DNA from: Bacillus tequilensis KCTC 13622
GTDB lineage: Bacteria > Bacillota > Bacilli > Bacillales > Bacillaceae
Direction: 5' to 3'
NCBI RefSeq assembly: GCF_000507145.1
Contig: NZ_AYTO01000041.1
Span: 496,001 to 560,000 of the forward strand
Length of the DNA stretch: 64,000 nt
Part shown: one piece after another, positions 17,022-24,762 of the stretch
Layout of the letters: each line of letters starts with the position of its first letter
How positions within the stretch are numbered: the first letter of the stretch is position 1
Notes under the pieces: generated by a model
Databases searched by the model: none
Told to the model about the DNA's origin: nothing
The model's input: the letters and a program-made list of their open reading frames with translations, nothing else
Translations under genes and position numbers: made by a program

Positions 17022-17352
17022 TCATATCATAGTTGTATATTTATTGTTCTAATAACAAGGTATTTTATTCACACGAGAAAGTCAACACATCAGCCTCACC
17101 GACGGCATGTTATTGCACCGACTTCTCATAAGGCATTCCAAACCGGCCAAAGCCCTTATATACAGATACGAACTTTATAGTGCGAAATACATATTTTCAT
17201 TCGGTTATAACCTATTTAATCAGGTGTTTTTGCAATTTTATCAGCTATCTAAGAATAAAATATCGAAAATCAGAAAATTTATTTTATTTCACTTTTCTAA
17301 AATAGGGTTTACAATATGAAAAAATAGATGATTCAACATGAAGCTTCAACAT
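17022..17352. other. AT-rich leader between mhqA and steT, no gene seen
   Basis: About 330 bp, strongly AT-rich, holding the divergent promoters of mhqA and steT. Only short chance frames occur. I see no riboswitch-like fold or repeat. Confidence 0.5.
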
Positions 17353-17369
17353 CATAGGAGGTTAAGGAC

Positions 17370-18686
17370 ATGCATACTGAAGACAACGGTTTAAAAAAAG
17401 AGATAGGCCTCTTGTTTGCCCTTACTCTTGTTATCGGAACGATTATTGGTTCAGGGGTTTTTATGAAGCCTGGCGCTGTGCTTGCTTATTCAGGTGATTC
17501 AAAGACAGCGCTCTTCGCCTGGCTGTTAGGCGGGATTTTAACACTGGCGGGCGGTTTGACAATCGCGGAAATCGGAACGCAGATTCCAAAAACCGGCGGG
17601 CTTTATACGTACCTGGAAGAAGTGTACGGCGAGTTTTGGGGATTTTTATGCGGCTGGGTGCAGATTATCATTTACGGTCCGGCCATTATTGGCGCACTGG
17701 GTTTATATTTTGGATCGTTAATGGCGAATCTTTTCGGCTGGGGATCTGGACTCTCTAAAGTAATCGGCATTATAGCCGTTCTCTTTTTATGTGTCATTAA
17801 TATGATCGGTACAAAATACGGCGGCTTTGTCCAAACGCTGACAACGATCGGTAAGCTGATCCCGATTGCATGCATCATTATCTTTGGCCTTTGGAAAGGC
17901 GATCAGCACATCTTCACAGCTGTGAACGAAAGCATTTCGGATATGAACTTCGGCGCAGCCATTTTGGCTACATTGTTTGCATACGACGGATGGATTCTTC
18001 TGGCCGCTCTAGGCGGAGAAATGAAAAATCCGGAAAAGCTGCTGCCGCGTGCAATGACGGGCGGATTATTAATTGTAACGGCTATCTATATTTTCATTAA
18101 CTTTGCATTGCTTCACGTCCTGTCTGCGAACGAAATCGTCACACTTGGCGAAAACGCGACAAGCACAGCTGCCACCATGCTGTTCGGTTCAATCGGCGGA
18201 AAGCTGATCAGTGTCGGCATTATCGTCAGTATCTTTGGGTGCTTAAATGGAAAAGTCCTTTCTTTCCCGCGTGTGTCATTTGCGATGGCGGAACGCAAAC
18301 AGCTTCCATTTGCCGACAAACTGTCACACGTACACCCGACGTTCCGCACACCATGGATTGCGATTTCTTTCCAAATTGCCTTGGCTTTGATTATGATGCT
18401 GATCAGCAACCCTGATAAGCTCTCGGAAATCTCGATTTTCATGATCTACATTTTTTATGTGATGGCCTTTTTTGCGGTCTTTATCCTCCGCAAGCGAGCA
18501 AAGGGAGAAAATCGCGCCTACAGTGTTCCGCTTTACCCATTCATGCCGATTTTGGCCATCGCGGGCTCATTTTTTGTGTTAGGCAGCACACTCATTACAG
18601 ATACACTGAGCTGCGGATTATCCATCCTCATCGGTCTTGCCGGACTGCCTGTTTATTACTGGATGAAAAAACGAAAAGCAAGCTGA
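17370..18686 (+). CDS. steT: Serine/threonine exchanger SteT (YkbA)
   Basis: Amino acid-polyamine-organocation family, L-amino acid transporter (LAT) subgroup, with about 12 membrane helices in 438 residues. The first helix carries the substrate-binding GTIIGSGVFMKPG motif, and TM6 has LFAYDGW. The B. subtilis protein exchanges Ser, Thr and aromatic amino acids. The ATG follows ATAGGAGGTTAAGGAC. It is monocistronic with its own terminator. Confidence 0.93.
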   Translation: MHTEDNGLKKEIGLLFALTLVIGTIIGSGVFMKPGAVLAYSGDSKTALFAWLLGGILTLAGGLTIAEIGTQIPKTGGLYTYLEEVYGEFWGFLCGWVQIIIYGPAIIGALGLYFGSLMANLFGWGSGLSKVIGIIAVLFLCVINMIGTKYGGFVQTLTTIGKLIPIACIIIFGLWKGDQHIFTAVNESISDMNFGAAILATLFAYDGWILLAALGGEMKNPEKLLPRAMTGGLLIVTAIYIFINFALLHVLSANEIVTLGENATSTAATMLFGSIGGKLISVGIIVSIFGCLNGKVLSFPRVSFAMAERKQLPFADKLSHVHPTFRTPWIAISFQIALALIMMLISNPDKLSEISIFMIYIFYVMAFFAVFILRKRAKGENRAYSVPLYPFMPILAIAGSFFVLGSTLITDTLSCGLSILIGLAGLPVYYWMKKRKAS

Positions 18687-18687
18687 T

Positions 18688-18720
18688 AAAACGGTTCCCT
18701 TGTTTAGGGAACCGTTTTTT
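18688..18720 (+). terminator. Terminator of steT
   Basis: AAAACGGTTCCCT pairs with AGGGAACCGTTTT and is followed by a T-run. Confidence 0.92.
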
Positions 18721-18962
18721 AGTGAAACAGAAGATAAAAGTTGACAGGAAAAACACAACTTTTGATATACTTTTTACGTTAAGCAGAAAGTTTTTGCAAA
18801 CTTGGGTCGTTTTTTTGAAGTGAAGTAGGTCAAAATAAGGGGACATGATTTCACGAAAAAGTCAAGCCGTGTTTTTTTCGACTTTACCTGTTTTTTTTCG
18901 ACAAAAGGCTATATAATAATTTGATGTGTGCATTGTCTCATTCAAACTATGGAGGGTTTTTA

Positions 18963-19580
18963 ATGATAAGAAGAAAAAAAGATAAGTTCTCACTCCTTTT
19001 AACAGAAATTGCAAAGAACATAGACGAAACTGCAGAATATTTTGTGAATTTCAAGGTCACTAACCAAACGACACTTAAAGAATTTGCAGATACGTTAAAG
19101 GAATATGAAACAAAAGGTGACAATCATGTTCATGTCATGATTAAAGAGCTTAACAAAGCATTCATCACTCCTATTGAACGCGAAGATATCCTTCAGCTGA
19201 CAAACAGCCTGGATGATGTGCTTGACGGAATTGAACATTTCTCTGCCATGATGGAGATTTTCTCTATTACTTCATCAGACGAGCATATCGATAAATTCAG
19301 CGGATACATCAGAGAATGTGCGAAAGAAATTTTAATTGCAATTGAGCTGCTGGCAGAAAACCGCTTAAAGGACATTCAGCCTCACGCCATCAAAATTAAA
19401 GAGTATGAGCACAACTGTGACAACCTGCACAGAAAATCATTAAAGAATCTTTTCGGAAATGAAACAGATCCGATTAAAGTTATTCAATATCGTGAAATCT
19501 ATGAAACGCTTGAAGAGATTGCCGACTCTTGCCAAAGTGTTGCCAATAATCTTGAAACCATCATTATGAAAAACGCGTAA
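18963..19580 (+). CDS. ykaA: PhoU-like DUF47 protein YkaA
   Basis: 205 residues, all-helical, of the DUF47/PhoU-like family that regulates or accompanies Pit phosphate transporters. Acidic helical repeats (DEHIDKFSGY, EYEHNCDNLH) supply metal-binding Glu/Asp/His residues typical of PhoU folds. The frame opens at 18921, but ATG 18963 follows TATGGAGGGTTTTTA at proper spacing. It lies 12 bp before pit, so the two are co-transcribed. A TATAAT at 18912-18917 is the likely -10; no clear -35 is seen. Confidence 0.9.
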   Translation: MIRRKKDKFSLLLTEIAKNIDETAEYFVNFKVTNQTTLKEFADTLKEYETKGDNHVHVMIKELNKAFITPIEREDILQLTNSLDDVLDGIEHFSAMMEIFSITSSDEHIDKFSGYIRECAKEILIAIELLAENRLKDIQPHAIKIKEYEHNCDNLHRKSLKNLFGNETDPIKVIQYREIYETLEEIADSCQSVANNLETIIMKNA

Positions 19581-19592
19581 CGAGGGGTTAAA

Positions 19593-20594
19593 ATGGATAT
19601 TCTATTAATATTAACCATACTAATAGTCATTTGTGCTCTGGCGTTTGATTTCATTAACGGGTTTCATGATACGGCGAACGCAATTGCGACTTCGGTATCG
19701 ACAAAAGCCCTGAAACCGCGCCATGCCATCATAATGGCGGCTGCGATGAACTTTATCGGAGCAATGACATTCACAGGTGTTGCCAAAACCATTACGAAAG
19801 ACATTGTGGATCCTTATACGCTGGAAAATGGTTCAGTCGTAATTTTAGCTGCGTTAATCGCTGCGATTGTCTGGAACCTGATTACATGGTACTATGGCAT
19901 CCCAAGCAGTTCATCCCATGCCATCATCGGGGCAATTGCCGGTGCGGCAGTAGCGGCAGCCGGGTTTGCTTCGTTAAATTATAAAGGCTTCATTAAAATT
20001 ATTGAAGCACTGATCCTTTCACCGATTCTTGCTTTTGTCGTTGGGTATATTTTATACACCATCGTCAAGCTGATATTCAAAGACAGCAATTTGGCGAAGA
20101 CGAACAAGCAATTCCGCAGAGTGCAGATTCTTACAGCTGCCCTGCAATCGTATACACACGGCACAAACGACGCGCAAAAAGCAATGGGTATTATTACAAT
20201 GGCTCTCATCACAGCAAATTTACATACTTCTGCTAATGAAATCCCAACTTGGGTGCAATTTGCCTGCGCGACTGCCATGGGTCTCGGAACATCAATCGGC
20301 GGCTGGAAAATCATCAAAACCGTTGGCGGAAAGATCATGAAAATCCGTCCGGTAAACGGTGTTTCCGCTGACTTAACCGGTGCTGCCATTATTTTCGGCG
20401 CCACATTTATTCATTTGCCGGTCAGTACCACCCACGTCATTTCTTCATCAATCCTAGGCGTCGGTGCGTCACACAGGGTAAAAGGCGTAAACTGGGGCAC
20501 AGCCAAGCGGATGCTTATTACATGGGTCATCACGCTTCCGATTTCTGCGACACTTGGCGCCATCGCCTACTTTATTTTAAATATGATATTTTAA
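19593..20594 (+). CDS. pit: Low-affinity inorganic phosphate transporter Pit
   Basis: PiT-family permease, 333 residues, about ten membrane helices. The family shows an inverted repeat. The first copy of the signature is FDFINGFHDTANAIATSVST at residues 14-33 and the second is in YTHGTNDAQKAMG. A cytoplasmic loop lies in the middle (about residues 160-175). It works with upstream YkaA. Confidence 0.93.
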   Translation: MDILLILTILIVICALAFDFINGFHDTANAIATSVSTKALKPRHAIIMAAAMNFIGAMTFTGVAKTITKDIVDPYTLENGSVVILAALIAAIVWNLITWYYGIPSSSSHAIIGAIAGAAVAAAGFASLNYKGFIKIIEALILSPILAFVVGYILYTIVKLIFKDSNLAKTNKQFRRVQILTAALQSYTHGTNDAQKAMGIITMALITANLHTSANEIPTWVQFACATAMGLGTSIGGWKIIKTVGGKIMKIRPVNGVSADLTGAAIIFGATFIHLPVSTTHVISSSILGVGASHRVKGVNWGTAKRMLITWVITLPISATLGAIAYFILNMIF

Positions 20595-20598
20595 CGTC

Positions 20599-20629
20599 AC
20601 ACCGCTTCTGTTAAAGGAGCGGTTTTTTT
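20599..20629 (+). terminator. Terminator of ykaA-pit
   Basis: ACCGCTTC pairs with GGAGCGGT (one G-T pair) across TGTTAAA and is followed by seven T. Confidence 0.88.
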
Positions 20630-20704
20630 GATGAAACAGGAAAACCAGCCGGATCTCTCGAATACAATAAGCAGAACCATAATTCAGATGTGAGGGATTG
20701 ATGT

Positions 20705-21451
20705 ATGCTTTTATTCTTTCAGATCATGGTCTGGTGCATCATGGCCGGATTAGGCTTATACGTCTACGCCACGTGGCGTTTCGAAGCGAAGGTCAAGGAA
20801 AAAATGTCCGCCATCCGTAAAACATGGTATTTGCTGTTTGTTCTGGGCGCTATGATATACTGGACATATGAGCCCTCGTCCCTGTTTGCCGACTGGGAAC
20901 GGTACCTCATTGTCGCCGTCAGTTTCGCTTTAATCGATGCTTTCATCTTCTTAAGTGCATACGTCAAAAAACTGGCCGGCAGCGAATTGGAAACAGACAC
21001 AAGAGAAATTCTCGAAGAAAACAACGAAATGCTCCACATGTACCTCAATCGGCTGAAAACATACCAATACCTATTGAAAAACGAACCGATCCATGTTTAT
21101 TATGGAAGTATAGATGCATATGCTGAAGGTATTGATAAGCTGCTGAAAACCTATGCCGATAAAATGAACTTAACAGCCTCCCTTTGTCCCTATTCGACGC
21201 AGGCTGATAAAGACCGGTTAACCGAGCACATGGACGATCCGACAGACGTGCAAACACGGCTTGACCGAAAGGATGTTTATTACGACCAATACGGTAAAAT
21301 GGTTCTCATCCCTTTTACCATCGATACACAGAGCTATGTCATCAAGCTGACGTCTGACAGCATTGTCACGGAATTTGATTATTTGCTTTTCACATCATTA
21401 ACGAGTATATATGATTTGGTGCTGCCAATTGAGGAGGAAGGTGAAGGATAA
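20705..21451 (+). CDS. spoIISA: SpoIISA toxin, membrane protein
   Basis: Toxin of the SpoIIS system, 248 residues. Three N-terminal membrane helices (about 3-22, 38-57, 67-87) are followed by a cytosolic GAF-like domain (about 95-248). In B. subtilis it kills sporulating or growing cells by damaging the membrane when the antitoxin is lacking. The stop overlaps the spoIISB start (TAATG), so toxin and antitoxin are coupled. Confidence 0.95.
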   Translation: MLLFFQIMVWCIMAGLGLYVYATWRFEAKVKEKMSAIRKTWYLLFVLGAMIYWTYEPSSLFADWERYLIVAVSFALIDAFIFLSAYVKKLAGSELETDTREILEENNEMLHMYLNRLKTYQYLLKNEPIHVYYGSIDAYAEGIDKLLKTYADKMNLTASLCPYSTQADKDRLTEHMDDPTDVQTRLDRKDVYYDQYGKMVLIPFTIDTQSYVIKLTSDSIVTEFDYLLFTSLTSIYDLVLPIEEEGEG

Positions 21452-21621
21452 TGGATCGCGCGTTTCAAAACGGATGCGGGCCCCGCGCGGCCAAGCCGTT
21501 TAAAATCCTGAAAAAACGTTCAACTACCAGTGTCGCCAGCTATCAAGTCAGTCCGCATACAGCAAGAATCTTCAAAGAAAACGAACGGCTGATTGACGAG
21601 TATAAACGAAAAAAAGCATGA
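21451..21621 (+). CDS. spoIISB: SpoIISB antitoxin
   Basis: 56-residue basic, probably unfolded antitoxin (MDRAFQNGCGPRAAKPF...) that wraps around the cytosolic domain of SpoIISA. The length equals the known protein. The start codon overlaps the spoIISA stop by one base. A terminator-like hairpin follows, then spoIISC. Confidence 0.95.
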   Translation: MDRAFQNGCGPRAAKPFKILKKRSTTSVASYQVSPHTARIFKENERLIDEYKRKKA

Positions 21622-21630
21622 TCACACTAA

Positions 21631-21665
21631 AAGGACAAGGGAAAACCGCTCTTGTCCTTATTCCT
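21631..21665 (+). terminator. Terminator after spoIISB
   Basis: AAGGACAAG pairs with CTTGTCCTT and is followed by ATTCCTTTTCC. The T-run is interrupted, so it may be leaky toward spoIISC. Confidence 0.7.
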
Positions 21666-21721
21666 TTTCCGATGAGGGTTACATATACTAAAACAAACAG
21701 AGGACATTGTCAGGTGATAAA

Positions 21722-21844
21722 GTGAAAAAATTGGTGAGGCGTGTGAAGTTTGTTGATTACGGAAGGTTTGGACTTTCCGGATATTCGCTTCGGGTGAGGG
21801 AGCGGAGTGCAGGGATTTTAAAAAAATTGAAGAAGAAAAAATAA
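21722..21844 (+). CDS. spoIISC: SpoIISC-like second antitoxin, 40 aa
   Basis: A GTG start with an AGGTG site seven bases upstream gives a 40-residue, strongly basic peptide ending in KKLKKKK. Its position just after spoIISB matches the small SpoIISC antitoxin described in B. subtilis as the third component of the system. The name is assigned from position, size and charge. Confidence 0.7.
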   Translation: MKKLVRRVKFVDYGRFGLSGYSLRVRERSAGILKKLKKKK

Positions 21845-21869
21845 ATCCCGGAGAAACTCCGGGATTTTT
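21843..21869. terminator. Bidirectional terminator between spoIISC and xlyA
   Basis: AAATCCCGGAG pairs with CTCCGGGATTT around AAA. T-runs on both strands serve convergent spoIISC and xlyA. Confidence 0.9.
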
Positions 21870-21871
21870 GG

Positions 21872-22765
21872 TCAGCTTAATTGCGATGCGATCTTCGCTT
21901 TTGTCGCGGGCCCGAAAATGCCATCGGCCGTTAAACCGTTAACAGACTGAAAACGCGCAACGGCATCCGCTGTTTTCGGTCCGTAAATGCCGTCAATTCC
22001 ATTGTTGACAGCGCCTTTATCAGGATAAAAATACAGCGCGGCAAGTGCCCGTTGCACCTGAAAAACATGTTCTCCTGAGGTATATGGTGTTGTCAATTGA
22101 ATGATACCATCAGGGAGCGGATAGAGCTCGGGTTCTTCAGCGGACGATGGAGCACTTACAATTAACACTTGACCGACCTGAATGAGATTGGGGTCTTCGA
22201 TATTGTTCCACTCTTGCAGCTGAGCAACAGTAACCCCGAACATTCTCGCTATGGATGTAAGTGTGTCACCTTTTTTCACGACGTAGGTTTGGCTGCCGCC
22301 TCCGCCAATCCCCGCTTTGAACGAATCCCACGTACCCAACAGCTTGCTCGGGCATTCCTTCCCAGACCAATATTTATGAGGGACAACATTGGCGAGACTG
22401 ATATTGTGCTCACTCATTAATGTTTTGATCAGCCATTGGGCATTTGCTGTTGCTTTTGCAAAGTCTCCATCGACATTTTCGCAAATTTCAATTCCGATAG
22501 AGGCCCGGTTGCCGCTGCCATTTCCGTCTCCCGCATGCCAGCCGTTTTCATCTAAAGGCAAGTGCTGATAAATTTCTGTATCATCAACAGTAAAATGCCA
22601 GCTTGTCGTCGTACCAGGATTTTTCAAATAGCGGGCGTGCGCAGCAGCATCCGCTCCTGCTGCGGTATTCGCTGTATTGTGCACGGTAATGTAAAGCGGC
22701 GTCATTGCATAGCCAGGACGGTTATTTGCACCGACTGGAATAAAGTCTTGAATAATGTTAACCAT
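21872..22765 (-). CDS. xlyA: PBSX endolysin, N-acetylmuramoyl-L-alanine amidase XlyA
   Basis: Lysis amidase at the end of the PBSX late operon, 297 residues. The N-terminal Amidase_2 (zinc) domain carries His in TVHNTAN and a later His/Cys in KYWSGKECPS. One LysM follows (YVVKKGDTLTSIARMFGV, about residue 160) and a C-terminal PG_binding_1 domain (GIYGPKTADAVARFQ). There is no signal peptide, so it needs the XhlA/XhlB holin to reach the wall. ATG 22765 has the right distance from AAGGAG; ATG 22771 is too near. Confidence 0.95.
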   Translation of the reverse strand: MVNIIQDFIPVGANNRPGYAMTPLYITVHNTANTAAGADAAAHARYLKNPGTTTSWHFTVDDTEIYQHLPLDENGWHAGDGNGSGNRASIGIEICENVDGDFAKATANAQWLIKTLMSEHNISLANVVPHKYWSGKECPSKLLGTWDSFKAGIGGGGSQTYVVKKGDTLTSIARMFGVTVAQLQEWNNIEDPNLIQVGQVLIVSAPSSAEEPELYPLPDGIIQLTTPYTSGEHVFQVQRALAALYFYPDKGAVNNGIDGIYGPKTADAVARFQSVNGLTADGIFGPATKAKIASQLS

Positions 22766-22777
22766 TTTCATCTCTCC

Positions 22778-23041
22778 TTATTTCGTCAGATTATTTTCCT
22801 TTAACAAGTGGCGCTGTTTTTTTCCTTTTTCTGTTACATAGTTGTTTTTAAACCAAGCGGCAAGTGTCGTTCCAATTGTAAAGGCGATAGAACCTGCTGA
22901 ATAAAGGGCGTCAGCAAGCTGATTGACCTGCTCCTCTTGAATATCCAATGGTGATTTGCCAAGCATCAGCATGGTCTGGTTGATTAACGCAACCAAAAGA
23001 AGCACCGTCCTGATGACCGTGCCCTTGTCAAACGTTTTCAT
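22778..23041 (-). CDS. xhlB: PBSX holin XhlB
   Basis: 87-residue phage holin (phage_holin_1/SPP1 type). Two hydrophobic segments (about 9-27 and 45-65) and a highly charged C-terminus ([12 protein letters not shown]) are present. It acts with XhlA to release XlyA. It lies 12 bp after xhlA. Confidence 0.93.
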   Translation of the reverse strand: MKTFDKGTVIRTVLLLVALINQTMLMLGKSPLDIQEEQVNQLADALYSAGSIAFTIGTTLAAWFKNNYVTEKGKKQRHLLKENNLTK

Positions 23042-23053
23042 GAAAATCCCCCT

Positions 23054-23323
23054 TTAATGCTGCAGCAGGTTGTACATAATGGCGATCGTTCCACCGATGA
23101 TCCCTGTACAAACTGCTGTAATAATAGCACCTGTGATGGTGCGTTTAATCCATGTTGTATTTTCTTCAATTTTGTTTAATTTTTCATTCAGCGTCATGAT
23201 TTGCTGGTCTTGCCGGTCAGACACGCGTTCTAATGCGGAAACCCTCTGCTCAAGCGCTTTGTGCTCGCCTTTCATGTCTGCTAAATCCTGCTGAAATACA
23301 TTCACATCTGTCTCTTGCTGCAT
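23054..23323 (-). CDS. xhlA: PBSX lysis protein XhlA
   Basis: 89 residues. An N-terminal coiled coil (MQQETDVNVF... about 5-60, with EKLNKIEENTTW) precedes one membrane helix (GAIITAVCTGIIGGTIAIM). It is required with XhlB for host lysis. The frame has a GTG at 23329, but ATG 23323 has AAAGGAGGAG at proper spacing. Confidence 0.93.
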   Translation of the reverse strand: MQQETDVNVFQQDLADMKGEHKALEQRVSALERVSDRQDQQIMTLNEKLNKIEENTTWIKRTITGAIITAVCTGIIGGTIAIMYNLLQH

Positions 23324-23374
23324 ATTCACTCCTCCTTTACATGCGGATCACCTCCCTTCCGAGGTCCGAAATGG

Positions 23375-24220
23375 TTACGAATTTACGGTTCCTTTTATCG
23401 ATAGAGTCCCGCCGGTGATACCGGCGATCTCCATGATGATCTCCTTAAACCCTTTAATTTCAAAGGCCCACGCCTCAGCTTTCCCTAACGTACCTGAGGC
23501 AGCGGAAGCATCATCAGATCTCACGCCTCTGATCGGACGTTTCTGTCCTGACACCGATTTGCCCCAAAATTTGACCTCACTCGTTTCCGCTGTGCCGTAT
23601 ACTTCAACGAGTAAATGAGCGGCGCTACCCACGGATAAAGCGGCGCCTTCGCCGGCGGACTCAGCATTTTCGTGAAAGACATGGTCAAATGTGTTGCCGG
23701 CTTTTACTTTCAGCCGTCCATCATCTGTCTGAATCTCTGAAAAATCAATCTGCAAAGGGGCTTTTTTACTTACTCGCACGTCCATTTCTCCTGCGCCGAC
23801 TGATTGATACAAGACAAACTCTGATTGCTGAAGATTCCCGTTCACATAGCGGAAGCGGTAATAGCGTTTAGAAAGATACACCCAGTCCGTCTCCGTCAGG
23901 ATACCTGCTGCGACATTCACTGCTGCTGTCGTCGTCCAAGCATTATTATTGTCGCTTTCTTCTATGAAGAGCGTGCCTTCACGATCTGCATACGCCCAGC
24001 TCTTTACCTTCGAAATCAGAACTGCGCCCAGCCGGTCTTGCCCGAGCTGGCTGTATGCCTCAGTCGCCTTTAAAGCAGCGTTTGTTAAAATCTCCGCAAC
24101 ACCAGATAAGTTCGAAACAGGTGTCACAAAGTCATTTTTTCCTCCTCTATAGGGCTTTACAGCTCCAGCTTTTCCAGTCTTATCGAGAGGAAATTCATAT
24201 TGATACTTCACTATCTTCAT
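23375..24220 (-). CDS. xepA: PBSX exported protein XepA
   Basis: 281-residue beta-rich protein without signal peptide or membrane helix. The B. subtilis protein is released on PBSX induction and has been reported as a lytic/killing factor with two beta-sandwich domains joined by a linker. It lies between the fibre genes and the holin genes, in keeping with a role in lysis or particle release. Confidence 0.9.
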   Translation of the reverse strand: MKIVKYQYEFPLDKTGKAGAVKPYRGGKNDFVTPVSNLSGVAEILTNAALKATEAYSQLGQDRLGAVLISKVKSWAYADREGTLFIEESDNNNAWTTTAAVNVAAGILTETDWVYLSKRYYRFRYVNGNLQQSEFVLYQSVGAGEMDVRVSKKAPLQIDFSEIQTDDGRLKVKAGNTFDHVFHENAESAGEGAALSVGSAAHLLVEVYGTAETSEVKFWGKSVSGQKRPIRGVRSDDASAASGTLGKAEAWAFEIKGFKEIIMEIAGITGGTLSIKGTVNS

Positions 24221-24251
24221 CCTCCTTTTGATCTCAAAACAGGCAAAATAA

Positions 24252-24270
24252 AAAAGCCTTACATGGCTTT
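24252..24270 (-). terminator. Hairpin with T-run at the end of xkdX
   Basis: On the minus strand, AAAGCC (including xkdX coding bases) pairs with GGCTTT around ATGTAA and is followed by TTTATTTT. A partial terminator between the tail genes and xepA is likely. Confidence 0.6.
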
Positions 24271-24423
24271 ACCGGTAATTTCTTTATACTGGTCGGATGT
24301 AATCAATCGTTTGTTCACACCTTCTGCCAGATCCTCAATCGAACAGTCTTTATATGCTAGAGCTTGTTTCACCATATCTGTTGTCGCCCACTCGTAATAG
24401 AGGGCAAGCACCCAATAATTCAT
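24259..24423 (-). CDS. xkdX: PBSX small tail protein XkdX
   Basis: 54 residues (MNYWVLALYYEWATTDM...), XkdX family, found after the tail-fibre gene in many Bacillus phages and often near the receptor-binding module. Its ATG overlaps the xkdW stop (ATGA). Confidence 0.88.
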   Translation of the reverse strand: MNYWVLALYYEWATTDMVKQALAYKDCSIEDLAEGVNKRLITSDQYKEITGKAM

Positions 24424-24749
24424 TCAGCATGATCTCCTTTCAAGGAAAGTAGTGAAAGCTTTATATCTGCCAGTTCGCTTCCTAAAGTTTTGTTCAATTC
24501 TTCAAGCTGCTTGCGTGCCAGCTTTTCCTGTGACAATTGCTGAGCGAGCAGCTCCACCTGATCAGGCGGCTCATACGGCGGGTTTTTTTGTGATTCCTCC
24601 CACCAGGATTCGAGTTCTTTTTGGGTCGGGATGGGGGCACGCAGGTTCCATTCAGCTATATAAGACCCTTCCCCGTCATTTTGAACGATAAAATCTCTTG
24701 TTGGGTCTGCACTGGGGTATTTAAACATGATTGCTTCTGCGATCATCAT
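24420..24749 (-). CDS. xkdW: PBSX tail accessory protein XkdW
   Basis: 109 residues. The N-terminal part (FKYPSADPTRDFIVQNDG) resembles small fibre-associated or assembly proteins. A Trp/Pro-rich centre (ELESWWEESQKNPPYEPP) and a C-terminal coiled coil (QLSQEKLARKQLEELN) follow. The frame extends to 24791 within xkdV, but AGGAGG lies just before the ATG pair at 24749/24746. Confidence 0.85.
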   Translation of the reverse strand: MMIAEAIMFKYPSADPTRDFIVQNDGEGSYIAEWNLRAPIPTQKELESWWEESQKNPPYEPPDQVELLAQQLSQEKLARKQLEELNKTLGSELADIKLSLLSLKGDHAE

Positions 24750-24762
24750 TTTGCCTCCTATC

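Noticed and set aside
18866..18902. Direct repeats GTTTTTTTCGAC before ykaA
   Set aside because: Two low-complexity copies only; no known regulator site and no further copy.
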